DNA of 64,000 nt. It comes from Burhinus oedicnemus (lineage: Eukaryota; Chordata; Aves; Charadriiformes; Burhinidae). This document shows positions 36,301-51,300 of this stretch, one piece after another; within the stretch, counting starts at the first letter, position 1, and the number at the start of each line of letters is the position of its first letter. Both the position numbers and the translations under genes were made by a program. The notes beneath the pieces were generated by a model. That model made no database searches, was not told the DNA's origin, and worked only from the letters and a program-made list of their open reading frames with translations. The DNA is taken from NCBI GenBank assembly GCA_008921705.1, contig VFFE01009068.1, forward strand, positions 4,434,083 through 4,498,082, given 5' to 3'.

Positions 36301-39300
36301 AGCTGAACTAGCTATTTATCTGATATTCAAACACAGACAGATGGTGGTTAGCAAGTAGACCTCTGTTTTCCCAAGAGGACTATTTCACATTTACTAAAAA
36401 GAGTTCATCTTTCCTAACACCTGTCTCATTGTTGGAAAAGTATCATTAAGCCACCTGAGCAAACCTAAGAAGGTGAAATGCAGCTGTAACGCAGCACTCA
36501 AAGCCTGAGCATCTCTGGGCTCAGAGATGGAGCTATCACAGAAGCTAAGCAAAGACCAGGCTGCAGTTTTAACATCCTTGGCTTTGACTCCATTACTCCT
36601 TTTCCTGTCCGTATCTGTGCACTCTTTCCTCATATCAATTCCCAGCTGTCTCTTGGATTTTCATTAAAAACTTATAAAATAACAGGAACTGAACTAAACC
36701 CCTTTATACAATGGCAGACCTGGACTTGACATCCTGACTTGGCTGCAGCCCAAAGGGTCTGCTCAAGAAGCTGATGGTGGCACCAGTGTGGGAACCAGCA
36801 GTGAGCTGGAGGGGAGAAGCATTAACCCATGATTGGCACACAAAAATTGCCACACATCAGGGGCATTGCTTAAAAGGCAGATGTTTCCTGGGCTACTTAC
36901 AGAAGAGAAATGGCTCAGCTCCAGCCTACACTGTGACTTTGACCTCGTACCTCCTCAAACACTGAAGATACATAATCCAGCGAGGAGAATCCTCTGTGTT
37001 CATATTGTATATTTATAGCCTTTGTTGTGAAATTGTTGAGACAGAAGGGCTTTCGGTCCACATGGACAAGTGCTTTGCTGCCTGCTGTCAGCTAGGCTGG
37101 GCAAGTGTCTCATGGGGAAGGCAGCATGAGAAGCAGCAAACTTTAATTTCAGCCCTGCTGCAGTCTGCGTTCCTGCCCTGGCATATCTCGATCTAACCTC
37201 TTCATGCCCCCGAGCTTTGCATAGAGTGATTCAGCTGCCAAAAATCTTCATCCGCTGGGGCAGGACGAAGCTTTGTGTTCAGCGTCTTCCTCCAGTATTT
37301 CCCCACACACTGCCCATCATGTTACTCGTGCATCTCTGGGTAAATACCGCTAGAGCATAATATAGGTTACTTTAAGGGAAGGTTGCAGGGTTGAATTACG
37401 CAGCTTAAGGAGGATGTTCAATGTCCCATAGGCTCGTGAAAGTTAGCTTGTTGCAAGCAATTTTTTTTTGTTTGGGAGAACAAGGCTGCCCCAAATACTG
37501 AGGGCCAGATCCACTCTTGCCGGCTGCCGCCTCAGTGGTGGATCTTTTCTGAGCCAAAGCTCTGGTGCTGCTATGAAGGGGAAGATGGCATTTGACAACG
37601 ACTTACCACGTTGCCTCTTCCCCCTGCTGCCTGTGCTGCTGTTTCGCTTGGGCTGTTTTGTCTCCAAAATGGGAGCATGTGCCATGCCTGCATTTATTCA
37701 GGCCGCGTGGCAGCGAGTGTGCAACTTGCTGCTGGTGAGGGCAGCCCCGACGCCCTTCTAAATGCTGCTTCAAACCAGCCAGTCCTACAGGGGTCACCAG
37801 CTGGGCTTCAAAATGGAAAGAGACTTTAAAGAAAGAAGTGTTTGCAGATAAGCTGTGCTGCGAGAAAATGCACTCTGCTGGGACTGGCGGGCATCAGCCC
37901 TTGGGTTTGGGATCAGAAGGCAGGAGGTTGACAGCTTCGCCTGCTCTCCGTCCAGGCTGCTGCCGCCCTGGCGAGTACGTGCCAGCCGCTGGTGCACGTA
38001 CCTCTCCCCAGGGAAATGAGGTTAAACCCTTCCAAGTGAAGTCACCCTGCCCTCCACTGGCCTCGGTGTCACCAGCCCAGAGAAGAAATCACCGAGTGGA
38101 GTCATCTGCTGTAAGTAAGTATTTTGTTTATCGGTGCTTTGTGTTTGTACTCCTGTGCTCCAGTGTTTGGGTTGCACTTTTTCTAGCCCTAGTGTCATTC
38201 AGGTTTTGTATGATATTTAGCTGAAAAGATACAAGGAATAAGTATTGTAAAAATATATACTCGATGTCTATTCACTTGCTGAAATTAATGCATATATCCT
38301 GAACACAGCATTAAAAAAGATGAAATCAAGACAGTATTTTCTTATATATTTATTTTTGAACTGTGGACTTCCTAGTGTATAATGCACTCGGAAAAGAGCT
38401 TCAGTGGACATTAAAGTGTTTGCTACAAAAAATGCAAGATGGTTATTGTGTTTATGTATCTTTCTTCTACGCTCTTGAAGCAATAGAGAAAACATTTTGG
38501 CTGAATTGATTACCTTGTGTTGTGGAAGCAGGAGCCAAGCTTGCTTGACCTGTGAAATCTAGAGAGGCCAAAGACGTTGACTGGTGTTCTAAAGACAAAC
38601 AGATATACAAGGTATCACATTTAGTTGATAAGGCCTTTTAAAAATATTATTAATACATCACAAAACAACCTGGATCAAAGAGCTTGCAGTAGTCGTTGGG
38701 TAAATGCAGACTCTGCAGCAGGAATCCCACTGTTGGAGTTAAGGTTAAATGCTCAAAATACAACCCACAAATTCAAGGGGCAATCAGAGACGGCTGACGT
38801 TATTTATACTGACCCTTTCATGTGGGCTAGCTGTGTGCGTTATTTATTTATGGTTTTATACACAGGGTTCAGTTTAAATACTGTGGGGTGGATTTCGTGC
38901 TTGATGGCAGTGCTCCCCTGCCTAGCCAGGGCCTTGCCAGAAATGGTTCTGACAACACGCAGCAGCCATATAAGCCCAGGAGATTGCCTGCTCTTGTGGG
39001 TTTTCCTCTCAGCTGCTGAAGGTAGTTGTATTTAGTTATCCATACACATGCTCTGGTAAAGCAGTGGTATTTGTCTTATATCATTAACAAATGGGAATGA
39101 TGTGCTACTTTTGGGTCAGGGAATAGTGGTGGTTTTTATTTTTCTATATCACATGCATCTCTCTGACATAATAGGACAAATTTATTCATAGCTGTATAGG
39201 GGGTTTTGTTGCATTTTATAAAAAGGCATAAGAATAATATGTGATATGCAGCATGCCATTTTACATGCTGTCCTAACATGACAGTTTCAGCAGGATTTGT

Positions 39301-42300
39301 GTCAGATCTCTTCTTGGGTAACTTCATAGCTCACAAATTCCCGTCCAGCAGCACACAGGTACCGTCAGTACCAGAGCACACTGACCTTTCCCTGGCATGC
39401 CTCTGGCTCTGTGTACATGACATTTAAGCAATGATCAAGCAGAGATCCTACATATATTGACTGAGTAATAAAGAAGGCTTTTTTTCCCCTCCCTTACCTG
39501 AGGTAGTCATGACAGCTGATGGAAGTGCTGAATTTCCAAGGTCTATAATAAATCAAAGCGAACACTTTTACTCAGGATGAGAAAGGTGTTTATTCTGCTT
39601 TAGAAAAGTGGGTGATTCAAAGGTTCAAGAGTAAAAGAGTGCATCACACTTAATTTCCAAATAATCTTTCAATGCACAACTCAGCCAAGTGGTCCAGTGG
39701 GAAACATAAAGCACTTGAGGTAACTGTGCTGTGAAATCCCTAGGGAAGCAGAGGTTTTGGGGAAAAAGGTTTGGAGCCTTGGGCACCTCAAGTCAAAAAG
39801 CAGAAGTGAGTTACACGGTTTTATCCCATACAAACAGATGCATCTTATTAGCACGCATGTTGAAATAACATGTATGACCAGGTGGTGGCACCTGCATAGC
39901 TCCATCTATGAGGCACTTCAGAGACTGAAATTCTGACAGGAAATTTCAGGGACACTTTGCACTGAAAAGTATTCACTGAGCCCTCAAAGAAGAGGAGAGG
40001 GAGTTATTCCTTGTAGTTAAAGGACTGTCAACCAGCCAGCCAAGCGCAGCAGAGACACCATCCTGCCCAAGCAGTATTTACGACCCGAGTGAGACATGTC
40101 TCACTTTCTGCTTTTTTTCCAGGGAGGTGAGGTAAAGTACCCCCTGAGTAGGTTAAGAGGAAGGATTAAGTCTCCCCAAAGGGCTCCATGAAGGAGGTGC
40201 TCCACGAAAGCTCACGCACCCCATTAGAAAAACCTATCTGGGAAGGCAGCCAGACGGTACCTCTGTCTAGTCAGGCATGATGGGAGGGCGTTGGGTGGGG
40301 AGCGACCCTCTGCAGATAGGATCTTAGCATAAGTAGGTAACCATCGACTCTCCAGCTGCTTTTCTGTGCAAGCATTTGTACCTCCTTTGGCTGTTTTGAG
40401 CGTTGCTCTTCCATTTGCATTTCATCATAGCCTCGCCTGCGCTAACAGGGATTTCGTTACATAGAAGGACTCCTTACCAAAGATGCAGCAGGTCTAAAGA
40501 CCAGGGTAGTGGGGCACCTCGAAGTGTGCCCAGATCCCAGTACATTTCTGCAGAGCGGTCAAGGTGAAGCAGGGTGGTGACCTGATGCAAGCTGCAGGGG
40601 CTGCTTTGAGAGATCACCTTGCAGAGGCCAGCAGAGGACAAAGTCCTTCTCTCAGGGACCCCCGCTACCTGGGATGGCTTTCTGGTGCCCAGCAGGGTAT
40701 TGACTGGACCTTCAGGGCCTGGCAGAACCTGCACTCAGAGAAGCAAGCTTACATAGAAAAAACCCACTTCTTTCCATGCTGTTTGTCTACAGCGTTTCTC
40801 TGACGCACTCATGTAACCCACCGCTGAAATGCAGCTGCCTCCTGTGCGGAGCAGAGCAAGCTGCCCCAGGAGAGGCGTCTCTAAAGGGCTTCAGCTGAGG
40901 TGTGGAGGGAACGATTTATCTGTCTGCAATAAGCTGATAATAAGACAAACTTGCAGGGGCAGAGCGCGGATTTACCAAATTTACACAAATGAAGAAACAT
41001 CCCATCAGTTCTTTAATTAGGCAAAAGTGTTGAGGATCTTGGCTGTGTACCTAAGCAGAAGTAGAACCATTAGTAGAGCTGTTATTTTTAATTATCAGTT
41101 CAGTGCTGAAAGAGCTATATTCAAATGCCAGCTGAAGCATCAGAAATAATACTAAGTGCCCCTCAAGGCTGGAGTTTAATTATGCTTGGTCTTAATTACG
41201 ATAGATTACATCACCAAAATATCTGTTTATTGTATTTTCTCTGAAGTCATAGCTGCAGAAAGGAGTACCTTACTCCCCATCCAGAAACAAGTTTGCAAAA
41301 CTATTTCTCCAACAGCTTTAGGAATTTACAGACGCACTTTTAACCTAACCCAAGGTATTTCGTTCTCTAATTTATCCTACCTTCTGAAGCTATGGTCGTA
41401 AAAGCTTCGGATGAGGCTTCATTAGACTTATTGTCTGTGAAGAAAAAAAAAGAAAGATGAAAGCAGTTCTTAAAAGTAGTTAGGTTTTTGTGATAAAGGC
41501 TGAAAATTTAGTTTGGGTTTTGTGTCATACTGTGCATTAATATGGCACCTTCACAGAACATAGCTGAGAATTAATTTAATTCTTTCCTTTCTGTCACATC
41601 TAAATACCTTAACATTTTTATACAGAGTGGATCTATCTTGACATTAGCATAGCCTGCAGGCAAGAATGTAGACTGCTTTAATTGACGGCTCCCCGATTTG
41701 AATACATTTCTACAAAACTGCAAATTGGGTGAAATGAGTCATTTTGGAGAAAAATTATCATGTATCTCCCTTCCCTCTGAAGCTATATTTCCAGAGGAGT
41801 AAGCTCTGGCTTTTGATGCAGTCTTTCTTTGTGGAAAAACATACCAACAAGCGTATCCACAGCCACAAGTGAACACAGCTGAGCTACAAGTAGTTGCCAC
41901 GGTACATGACATACCCATGGAGACTGATAAGGGGCCGGCATTTCAGTTGTATTATCTGTCTAGCAAGGAGCATACATAGTAAAAAAAAAGGTGTGACTAT
42001 GCATTTGCGCCTGAAGAGGAGGCATGCACAAGAGGATGGTAAAGGAAATCAGTGTGCCCTTCTGGCCAGCCACCCTGCATCCTCAGAAATGCCATAAACC
42101 TCTGCACCGCCGCATCTCCTGCTTTCACTGACTACTTGAGACAGTATTTCTTCACACTTCCCCAATCTTGTAGCTAATTCATATAGTACAGCTTATAGGG
42201 GAGTTTCTCCATTGCCCAAAGTGATTCGACTGTTTTAGGGGCCCTTTGCAAGTTTCCCTGAAGGTGTACAACATAGCCTGACTCTGCGGGTTTAATTTTC

Positions 42301-45300
42301 CGGAGACCTGCATTGCACACGTGCAGACTTTCTGCCAGGAGTGCTCAGTGAGAAACACGTGATTATGATAGCTCACTGGTGCCATGTGCCTAAGCTAGTG
42401 TATTTTGGAGTATGGGAAGTGCAGCAAGATGCTGCCTAAACAAACAGCAAGCATCTTACATTTGTGCAGGAGTTTTGTAGCTCATTTAGAGGCTTGAGCA
42501 AAGAGTTGAGCTAAAAAACCTGCCAAAAAATTCAAGCTGTGAGATGAACTTGTACAATAAAGCTTCCATAGTCTTGGCATGTCTTCAGTATTTTAAATAA
42601 CAGAGAATACCTGTGTTTGGTGTTCTTTACATTTTAAGTTTCAGATGAGTCTTATCTATGAAAAAACCTACCGAAGGAAACAAATATTTCTTCTGACGAG
42701 ATATTCCATGTTTCATTCCCGAGGAAGGAAAACAGACATGCACACGAGAATGTCTTATGTGTCTGGTGGGTCCCTTGCAGCATCAGCGTTGATCTCAGCT
42801 GATAGAAACCTTCACTATCTTGCAAGTCTTCTTGTTCAACAGAAATTTCTTGGGGAAAGAAAAATAACAAAAGCTGCAAGACCCTCTCGTTACACTCCAA
42901 ACTATAAATCAGCTGTGCAAAATATTGGTACTGAAAAGCAAGCTCATATGGCTGCAGGTTTCTTTGCTAGGATGCTATCAAGGTTTGGCAAGAGCAGCGT
43001 GGTTATGCCAAGCCATTTTTCACGGCAATTACAGGGGGCTGTGGTCACAGCTGTTCGCCAGCTGTTGCCTTTGAGGAGGTCTGATCCTCCCCTTCACCAT
43101 GACAGACACCTACAGGCTCCCCGTGGCTGGAGCAGATGGGTAACCATTGCTTTTCTTGGGAACCACTTCTACAGTTGTGCCATTGTCCTATTTACAGGTT
43201 GCATTACCTCCAGGCTGCTCTGTCAGGCTCGCTCTGTCCACGTACCACCGGAGGCTTGGCTTGGGAAATGCCTTCCTAACGACGCAGCTCACGTTAGCCT
43301 ATAGGGCAGTAAAAGCCAGTTGTTAGCCTCTGGCATTTCTCACCTGGCTGCCAGCTTCCAAAATCCCTTACAGACAGAGCTTATTTACTCACCATCCTGC
43401 TCGGGAAGCAGGCACTTGCTTCCACTTTATTGCATTTCTTTCTGCCCCGTTTTTCTGGTTGGAGACACTGTTGAATGAGAGCCCAGGGACACCCCCATCA
43501 CCCTGGGCCAGCTGGGGCATGATGAGGCTCCAACACTCTTGAGTCCTGTGCTGTGGCTGGAGAGACGTAGGGTGACCCCCCACCCTCCCACTCCCAGTGC
43601 CTCAGTGCCAAACACCCGCATGGAGAAACACTGGAACCAGTAATGGGCATGGTGTGTTGGGAGGAGAATGAGACACCACCTGATTGACATGTAAAACCTT
43701 CCTTTGTTAGGCAGATGAAGAGACAAACCCCATGAAAAAGACTGCCTAGCACGATATGTTGAATATACAAAATTAGCTACCTTTGTAAAGGGTATGATAT
43801 GCAAGAGGTTTCCAGAAGTCACAAGGAATTGCATGCTTTAAATGCAGGAGTCCTGGCTGCGTGCTTATTGCTCCAAAAATCTGCTTTTGTGCTCAATTTA
43901 ATTTCTCATCAAGCAATAGATGGGAAGGACCTCAAAATCAAGGCTGGATGAAGAATTGGGCACTAACAGGGTGGGAGGTCTCATCCTCATGCTGCCTGGA
44001 TGTTCCCAATTACCTTTATTTAGCAGCTTATGGCACTAAGAGAAATTGCCTTGCCCAGCTAAGCAAAGAAAAGAAAGAAAAAAGCATGTGCTACTCATGC
44101 AGCACAAAACCCTCTTGCTCGCACTTTCGAAGAAAGTGGTTCACACATTTAGTCGAAAGCAAACTTGATTCATTACAGCCAGCAGAAGTCAATCATTCAG
44201 TATAAAGGCTGAAACTACCGAGCTGAAACTCTTTCCTCACTGTGGTAAATAACCTCTAAACTTGTCGTGTAATTGCTTTCCTCTCTTTTCTCTTCATTAT
44301 TCCTTATTGTTCAGGCACTATTAGTTCATAATATTTTTATAAATGCTTCCTATGAAGAAATACAAATCTGACATCCAAAGTAGATTTAAGCCCTACAAGA
44401 AAAGGTGGAAAAGAGAAGGAAAGGAGTCAGTGTTTGTTTGGAGGTGAAGAATGGACAGAGGCTCTTGGAAGAGTTTCTGTTGCCCAGTCGCATGAGAGCA
44501 GCACCCCTTGGTCTGCTCAGCAGGACAGTGCAGACAAAAGCTTGCAATGTCCAACACCACACCTGGAAATACGTCACCAGGAAAATTATACTGGTTTTGC
44601 AGAACCAGCTGGTTCATGGCTTGTCTGACAACAGGTGGGTATGGTTAATACAAGGTTCTGTCTGCCCACAAGTGCTGTTTCCAAGGAAAACTTTCTCAAT
44701 TTGGGATGCTCGCAGATCAAAAGCTTCAAACTGGATGGATGCAACAGGAAGCAAAGCATCATAGCTAGTAGCCAGAGTGGCTTGCTAGTCAGTCATATGG
44801 GCAACAAATATGTTTTATGCCAAGTGTGGCCAATGCGGTACAGCAGACTTTCTCTTTATGTTTTGCCATTGCCAAGCAGGTGATAAAGGCCCCAAGACAC
44901 ATATGTAACTGCTCAGCTCTAAATAGGGGCCCCTCAGAGTTAGAACCAGCCCCTCCATCGGCATCTGATTGCTCCAGCTGAGTTCTGCTTGCAGCATGAC
45001 ACATTATGCCTGACAAGATCATCACCTTTCCATCGGCACGCTAGACCATGTTGGTGCCCCGAGCACTGCTCCCGCAGCACCTGCTCCTCCCAGTTCCCTG
45101 GGGGGGCCGTGTGGCAGGCAGGGGCTGCCACTGCCTACCCCCTTGGAGCAGCATCCCAGGTAACGGGTGGCCTTCTTCGGAGAGGGGTTTTGTGCAGTGT
45201 GGAGAGGGCAGCTTGAGGCTGCTGGGCAGTAGCCAGCAGGTGGGGAGGGAAAGGGGGCATCGCAGCCCCCTGCAATACCACCGACTCCTCACAGCCTCTC

Positions 45301-48300
45301 GACCCTGTCCCAGAGCTTTCCCTAGGGCTAACGCAAAATCAGATTTTGCCCACACCACGGAGAAGCCCATAGTTCCAGTTTGTGCTCACTGAAGCAGCTC
45401 GCTGCTGTGGGGATGGGAATTGCTCAGAAGAAAGGGTATGAACGGCTGACATTAACTCATTGACTCGCTTGTCGCCCTGTGAACTCGGTCGGTTTGAAGG
45501 TCCCGCCTAAATCTGATTCAGCTTAGCCTGCCTGGCCCTGCTGGGGTGGCACAGTGACGGTCACGGGCATTACTCTTGGCTCCAAAATTGCTCACCTTCT
45601 GTGAGGTGCCAGCTGAGCCCTCCTGCAGGCTAACAGAGATCTCAGGGTAGGCTGGAAAGCAAACAGAAATGTATTAGTGAAATGGATACCAAAGGTCACA
45701 GTAACAGCTTCTAATGAGGCTTAACAGCCTTGTTTCGTAAAAAGAGTGGAAATGAAATCCTGCATCCACCTACACACCTAGCAAGATAAAAGCTTGCACA
45801 GCTCTGATGTGAGGTCAAGGAAGTGGTTTACAAGCATACATCAGCAGCTACTACCACAAGAGCTGTGAAGTATTTCACTGCCTATCTCGGGGTGGCTTTT
45901 CTGGAGAAGCGAGCTCAAACCATCCTGCAGTCACAGCTCCAGCAGCAGAGCCACCCTTCCCGGGCCTGCTGAAATAAAACACTCCCCAGTTGTTGGTTCC
46001 TCTGGGTGTTTGCCAGTCAAAGTCATCTGCAAAGGCTTTAGCCATCCCCAAAAACATTGATTGGTTTTGGGTACCAGATATCCACATGCTGTTGCCTGGG
46101 CAGACATGTGACAGTGTCACACCACAGATGCTTCCTGCCTTGCTGGGAAGCCCAGAGCTCACCTTCACGTGACAGCAGTGGGTCTCTGATGACCACATCC
46201 ACAAGAAATGGAAAAAATGTTTTCTTTTGTTTTCACGGCATTTTGGTTCCAGGAGTGGCTGACTGCATAGATAAAAGCGATCAGGTACCATAAGCCTCTC
46301 TAACGTGATATTTCTACATTAGCCATTGAGATTGCTGGTTTGCAGTAACATTAACTGACTTGTTAAGTAAGGACTGTTGAAACTGTGCTAATATATAAAA
46401 AAATTCAAAAGCCTTGGTTAAGTTGGGCTTCTGGCCCTTTCTGAGCATTAAAACCGGACTGGAAACAAGCGCAGCCCTTGGATTACTTAGGAGATCTGCG
46501 AGTCTTTCTCTTTCCAACCTAAACCCCACTTTGTTGTCTACCATCAAGATATATTAAGATAATTTTCCTTTCTTTTTTCCTTTTTTTTCTAACCCTGTTA
46601 ATTGATATAGGGTCATCTTAATTCATTACATTCCCCTCTGAGTTGAATTGCTCAGGTTTCCCTGTTGTTTTATATAGCAAATGCACTAAGGACTCTCCCG
46701 CCTTCTTTTTTTTAATTTCCATTTTTCTGCCTAGTGTTACTGACGGATTATGCCTGAGAGTGACCTATGTTTAATTATCATGGCCTTACATTTTGGTGGA
46801 CTTAGGGTACCTTTTGGGCGGAATTTCCTTTTCTTTTTTTTTTTCTTCTGGGTTTTTTTGTTTTGGTGGATTCTTCCTATCAGAAAATGAATGTCTTAAG
46901 ATTTCATCCGTGTTTCTGCATTGCCAAAACTCTACAGATGATAGCGAGGCTGGCAGAAGACAACCACACTTTTTCAGATGTAAGAAAAAGTCAGGCAAAC
47001 TGGATCTTCTAATCTCGGCTAAAAGTTGGCTGAGAGACTAAATAACATCTAGTCTAGTGCCTGTTCTTCCTTCTGTTTTTTGATGAGAATAGGTATACTT
47101 TTCCACATCTGTGGTGGATGCCGTTCTCTGCTTTCTTGGAAGACATGTTTGCTGGGTAACTGTTGTGGCAGGCAGCTCTCAAGCACAGCTCTGAATCATC
47201 TAATAGATCTTTTCCATTTAACATCTCAGTCCCTGTTAACAGTTTGACATTCATTTGTCTTGCTAGGATATTTACCAATGTTTTTGGTCTAGCAGAAATT
47301 CAATATTTAGTATAGTAGTTTCTGCTGCTGAGCTTTTACTCTTGCAAAAAGGAGAAATCAATATTTGGCAAAGTTGGATGTGAAAAGGCCATACATTTTC
47401 TCAGAAACTTCTATCTAAAAGAACTCTGTTCTAGAAAAGATATATTTTAAAGCATTTCAGTCTAAAAGTAGCCTCTTAAAAAAAGTGCTCTCAATTGAAT
47501 GTCTGTTTTTACTCAACCTATCAAGACTCTCAGCTTCATTGAGAGACTTGTTTATGCCTTCCCCATCCTCTCCTGCCCAGCCCTCAGTCATACTCAGGCC
47601 ACCTAAAGCATCTGTGAGGAAGTGCCACTACCGCCCCTCAGACTTGGGCTGTCTCTGTTGTGTTTAGCCCTGAATCATTTGTCAGAGGGATCCTGCACAA
47701 GGAGATTTCCCCTTCCTCTCCTCCTCCTCTTCCTGCCCGTTACAGCACCACGGTGCACTAGCTGCCTGCCCTCCCTGCCCTTCCTTCCTGCCACCCAGCC
47801 TGTGGGGTTCAGTTGCCCAAGTGTTGGGGTGACAGGGGGGATTCTGGCTTGCTGAGATGAGAAGATCTCCCCAGGTTTCAGTTGGCCTTGGTTCCCTACG
47901 TACGTCCTTTTTAATGGCCAGGATGACAAACATAACCAATATAATGTGTTGTTGACATCGTATATGCTTACTATTGTGCTTTAGATCCTGCCCTCACCAT
48001 TTGAGGCTGGGTCTACCTGCTAGGACATAAATGTTCATTTCTTCATTCCCTGGTCAGCTTTGGCACAAGGAACAAGAAGGGTGCTGTCATCTGAAGTCGC
48101 TCTTTGTCTGTCCCCAAATGTCAACTGAAGATTGCTGGATTATTCTGGCCACTGTCTCTGCCTGTTCTCTGCCAACTCCCGCCCTGCCAGCGCATGGGGG
48201 TGCGGGCTGGCACAGGGGTGACTCTGGACCACCTGCTCTTGGTCTCCCCTGCTGCTGCAGCACAAGAATGGTAAATGGGGAAATGCTGGTATGATGCAAT

Positions 48301-51300
48301 CACAAGCAGCCTGACTTCCGCGAACGGTAACAGGAAAGAGTGAGACAGCATGCAAAATAATTATTTTACCTGCAAAATATCAGACATGAAAAGGCCAAGA
48401 GCAAAAAAATGCACTTTCTCCAATGTCTGGAGTCTACTGGCCTGAGGTCTGAGAGACCTTCCCCAGTACCCACCACAAACCAGCTCTCAGGGAGCCCCCC
48501 CACCTAACCCTGCCCTCAGGATGCCTGCGAGAGAAGCTGATGGCACAGCACCCAGGTCCAAAGCCAGCTGGCACTTACTGGGAGCATCACAGGCTGATCA
48601 CCACCAAGGGCCACGGTTGTTGTCTCTTATTTGTCTCTCTCCCCTGTTGTACTAATGTGCTGTTGTGGGTGCATGCACAGACACCCACACATGACAGAGT
48701 AATTCAGAGAACAAGCCAAATAAAGCAACCTCTTAGACTAACAGATGCACAAGCCAAGGCGAGAGTATCAGCAGGGATGGAGGAGAGGGAGAGTTCAAGT
48801 ATATACTTGAACAATTACCCAGGTAATACTCTAGCTATTTGACAAATGTTGATTTTTAACAGTAAGACCCATGTCTGATTCATGCAAACGCAAGAGGAAA
48901 TTTCAGATCATTAACTTCTATTTTTATTTCTCTTGCGTCAGTGACCAACAACCCCCAGACATAGGTTTTGTTTGCCCCCTCCATTGGATCTTTCTTTGCA
49001 TTCAGAGCATCAGCCTTGCATGGCCATGCCGTCCCTGAGCCATGCGCTTCCTTGGGGAAGCAGCTACAGTCGAGGGACTGTTGACAGACTCACTGTTTAA
49101 CACCTATTCATTGTAGGAGTGTTGGAAATATGTTTTCCGGACTCACTGCTCTATAAGCAGAAAACACAGCCCAGTTTTCAGTGGGCAGCATTGCTCTAGT
49201 TCAGTTATACCTCAGTGATTGTGGAGTAGCTCTTAAGCCACTAGAAAGGGAACAGAGCAAGTAACTAAAGATGGGGAAGGCTTCCAGCATGAAATGCCAG
49301 CCCACACGTTTGTGGCCTTGCCACTCGTGACCCGTTTGAGACCCCCAGGCAGGACCTCATTTTCAGAACCAGAGCCTTTGACAGCAGTAGAACACCACAT
49401 GCCTTTGAAGACGTGACTTTGCAACAACTGTAGTTCCAAACTGCCTTAATTGCTTACTAAATTTTGGCCTTGATTTCTTAACCACAGGCAGAATGGTCAT
49501 TTTGTAAGTGGGGCACAGAGATCTTAATGACCAAGGTGTTCACCTGTATCCTGCAAAGTGCCAACATAAGCTTACACATCGGGGTGAGATAGTGGCAATG
49601 TGCATGTCAGCAGTGTTGATATATGCACAATGGATCTACTATTTTTGATGCCAGAAGTTGAAGGAATGTCCTCAAATTCTTCCCAAGAACTATGGGGTTA
49701 TTTACTCACATTTTAACTCATGGCAGCTGAAAAAAATATAATATAAATACGTATATATAAAAAAAACTCCAGTGTATTTCAAAAGCTACTACCTTCAGAA
49801 CCAGATAGGAACGTTACCTTTCCAATTGCAACTAAGTGGGCAGCTGGCATAAGCCCCTTACCGAATACTCTCACGGTGGTGCTGCTCTTCTGGACTCTCT
49901 CCGGGTGGTACACCACGTGGCAGGAAAACACCCTGCCATCATCTGTGATTTTGGTGGGGAAAATCTTTAAAGCGTTATTGAAGCCCAGGTGTACTCTTTG
50001 CCTGTACAGGGCGCTGCTGTTCCTGTACACTGCGGGACAGGAGGGCTCCTTGGTCACAAGTTCCTCTTTCCTGCCGTTTTCCTCCTGTGAAAAGAGCAAC
50101 CCACACAATGTGTGAAGACCAGACACACACACCCCCAACCCCCCCAGCAATATTTTTGTAAACCCGCTCTATTTCCACTATGAAAATCTTCCCTCGCACC
50201 CCTAGCATTGCATAGTAGTAAGTGGGCATTTGCAACATCTATTTTTTTCCAAATACATTCTCTTTAAGAACTTCAAAACCAATAGTGGTCCTCATCTGAC
50301 CAATGAACTACCGAGTAAATAGCTGTGTCTTGTAAGTCCTGATCCCTGTAGCCTGCAGAGAGGGCAACACAGCTGCTTCCTTGCTGCAGCAATTTTTAAG
50401 TTATGCTGAATATCCCATACATATTAAATACAACCGAAATGCCAAGAAAATCCTTGCTCTTTTAGATTTTACATAGCGAGAACCTGATGATAATAGCTAA
50501 AAGTCTTCTCTTAATGCCTGTGTGCCAGCCACCCTTAGATAGAGGTGCAGCCAGCACATCCTGGACGTATGTGCCTCAGTACGTACTTGCGAGCTATACT
50601 CTGAATGATGCGTGGCGACCCACATATGTCACTGTGCTGACCTTTGGGGTTTTTTTTTCCCCCTTCATCTGCTGCTTTGTAGAGTGAACTAGCAACACTA
50701 AAATGTAGTAAGGACAAGGATGTTCCCTACAAAAATTTTAAGAGTTTTAATATTAAGAATGCATTGCAAAGGGGAGATCTAAATAGATAATGAGCTGGGA
50801 CAAATAACTAAAAAACCTAAAATATTTGAAAATCACCTTTACAAAAACCCTCAACAGTTACAACTCTTCAGAGACAACAGATGGAAATTAACAGGCAAAG
50901 CTCAAGGACGCTACTGGCTTTACTTATCTCTACATACTGAAATTAATGTGAAAAGGTTACGTTAAAACATGCATACAAACATTTATCCAGAAAGTGAGAT
51001 GCAGTACAAAAATATAACGAGATTTATACCTCACAGCAAATTGCTTACAAAGAGTTTTTATGTGGTTAGCTAGATAACTGGGTTTGCACGTCTTCGGCCT
51101 GCCTCTGTGACACAGAGGTTAACAAAAACAAAACCATCACAGTCATCCCTTTTTTTTTTTTTCTGTTTCAAACCGGCCTGATATCTCACTACCCTGCACA
51201 GTAACTGTGTATTTTTCAAAGCTTTGCTACAGCAAAAATCCCTGAGGAGTCCAATGCAAGGAATATTTTAGTTCTGTCACATTTGCTAAGTTCTTTGCCT

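Larger units (their letters stand above)
30600..42671 (-). other. CD96 introns around stalk, membrane and tail exons
   Basis: Introns separating exons 7-15, spanning 1.1 to 2.8 kb each. Content recognised: (GAAA)n at 33250-33351 and a GT/AT-rich microsatellite at about 34113-34146. Additional small phase 1-1 stalk exons could hide here without disturbing the frame. I see no further convincing ones. Confidence 0.75.

Noticed and set aside
43389..43583. Candidate alternative D3 exon with frame containing NAIKWKQ and a GTGAGT donor
   Set aside because: It superficially resembled an Ig C strand but lacks the cysteine. The true B-C exon at 43208-43298 fits both homology and phase.
45597..45650. 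Possible loss of D3 because exon 5 runs into stop codons
   Set aside because: Exon 5 has a good GTGAGC donor and exon 6 supplies the missing cysteine and tryptophan in frame, so D3 is intact.
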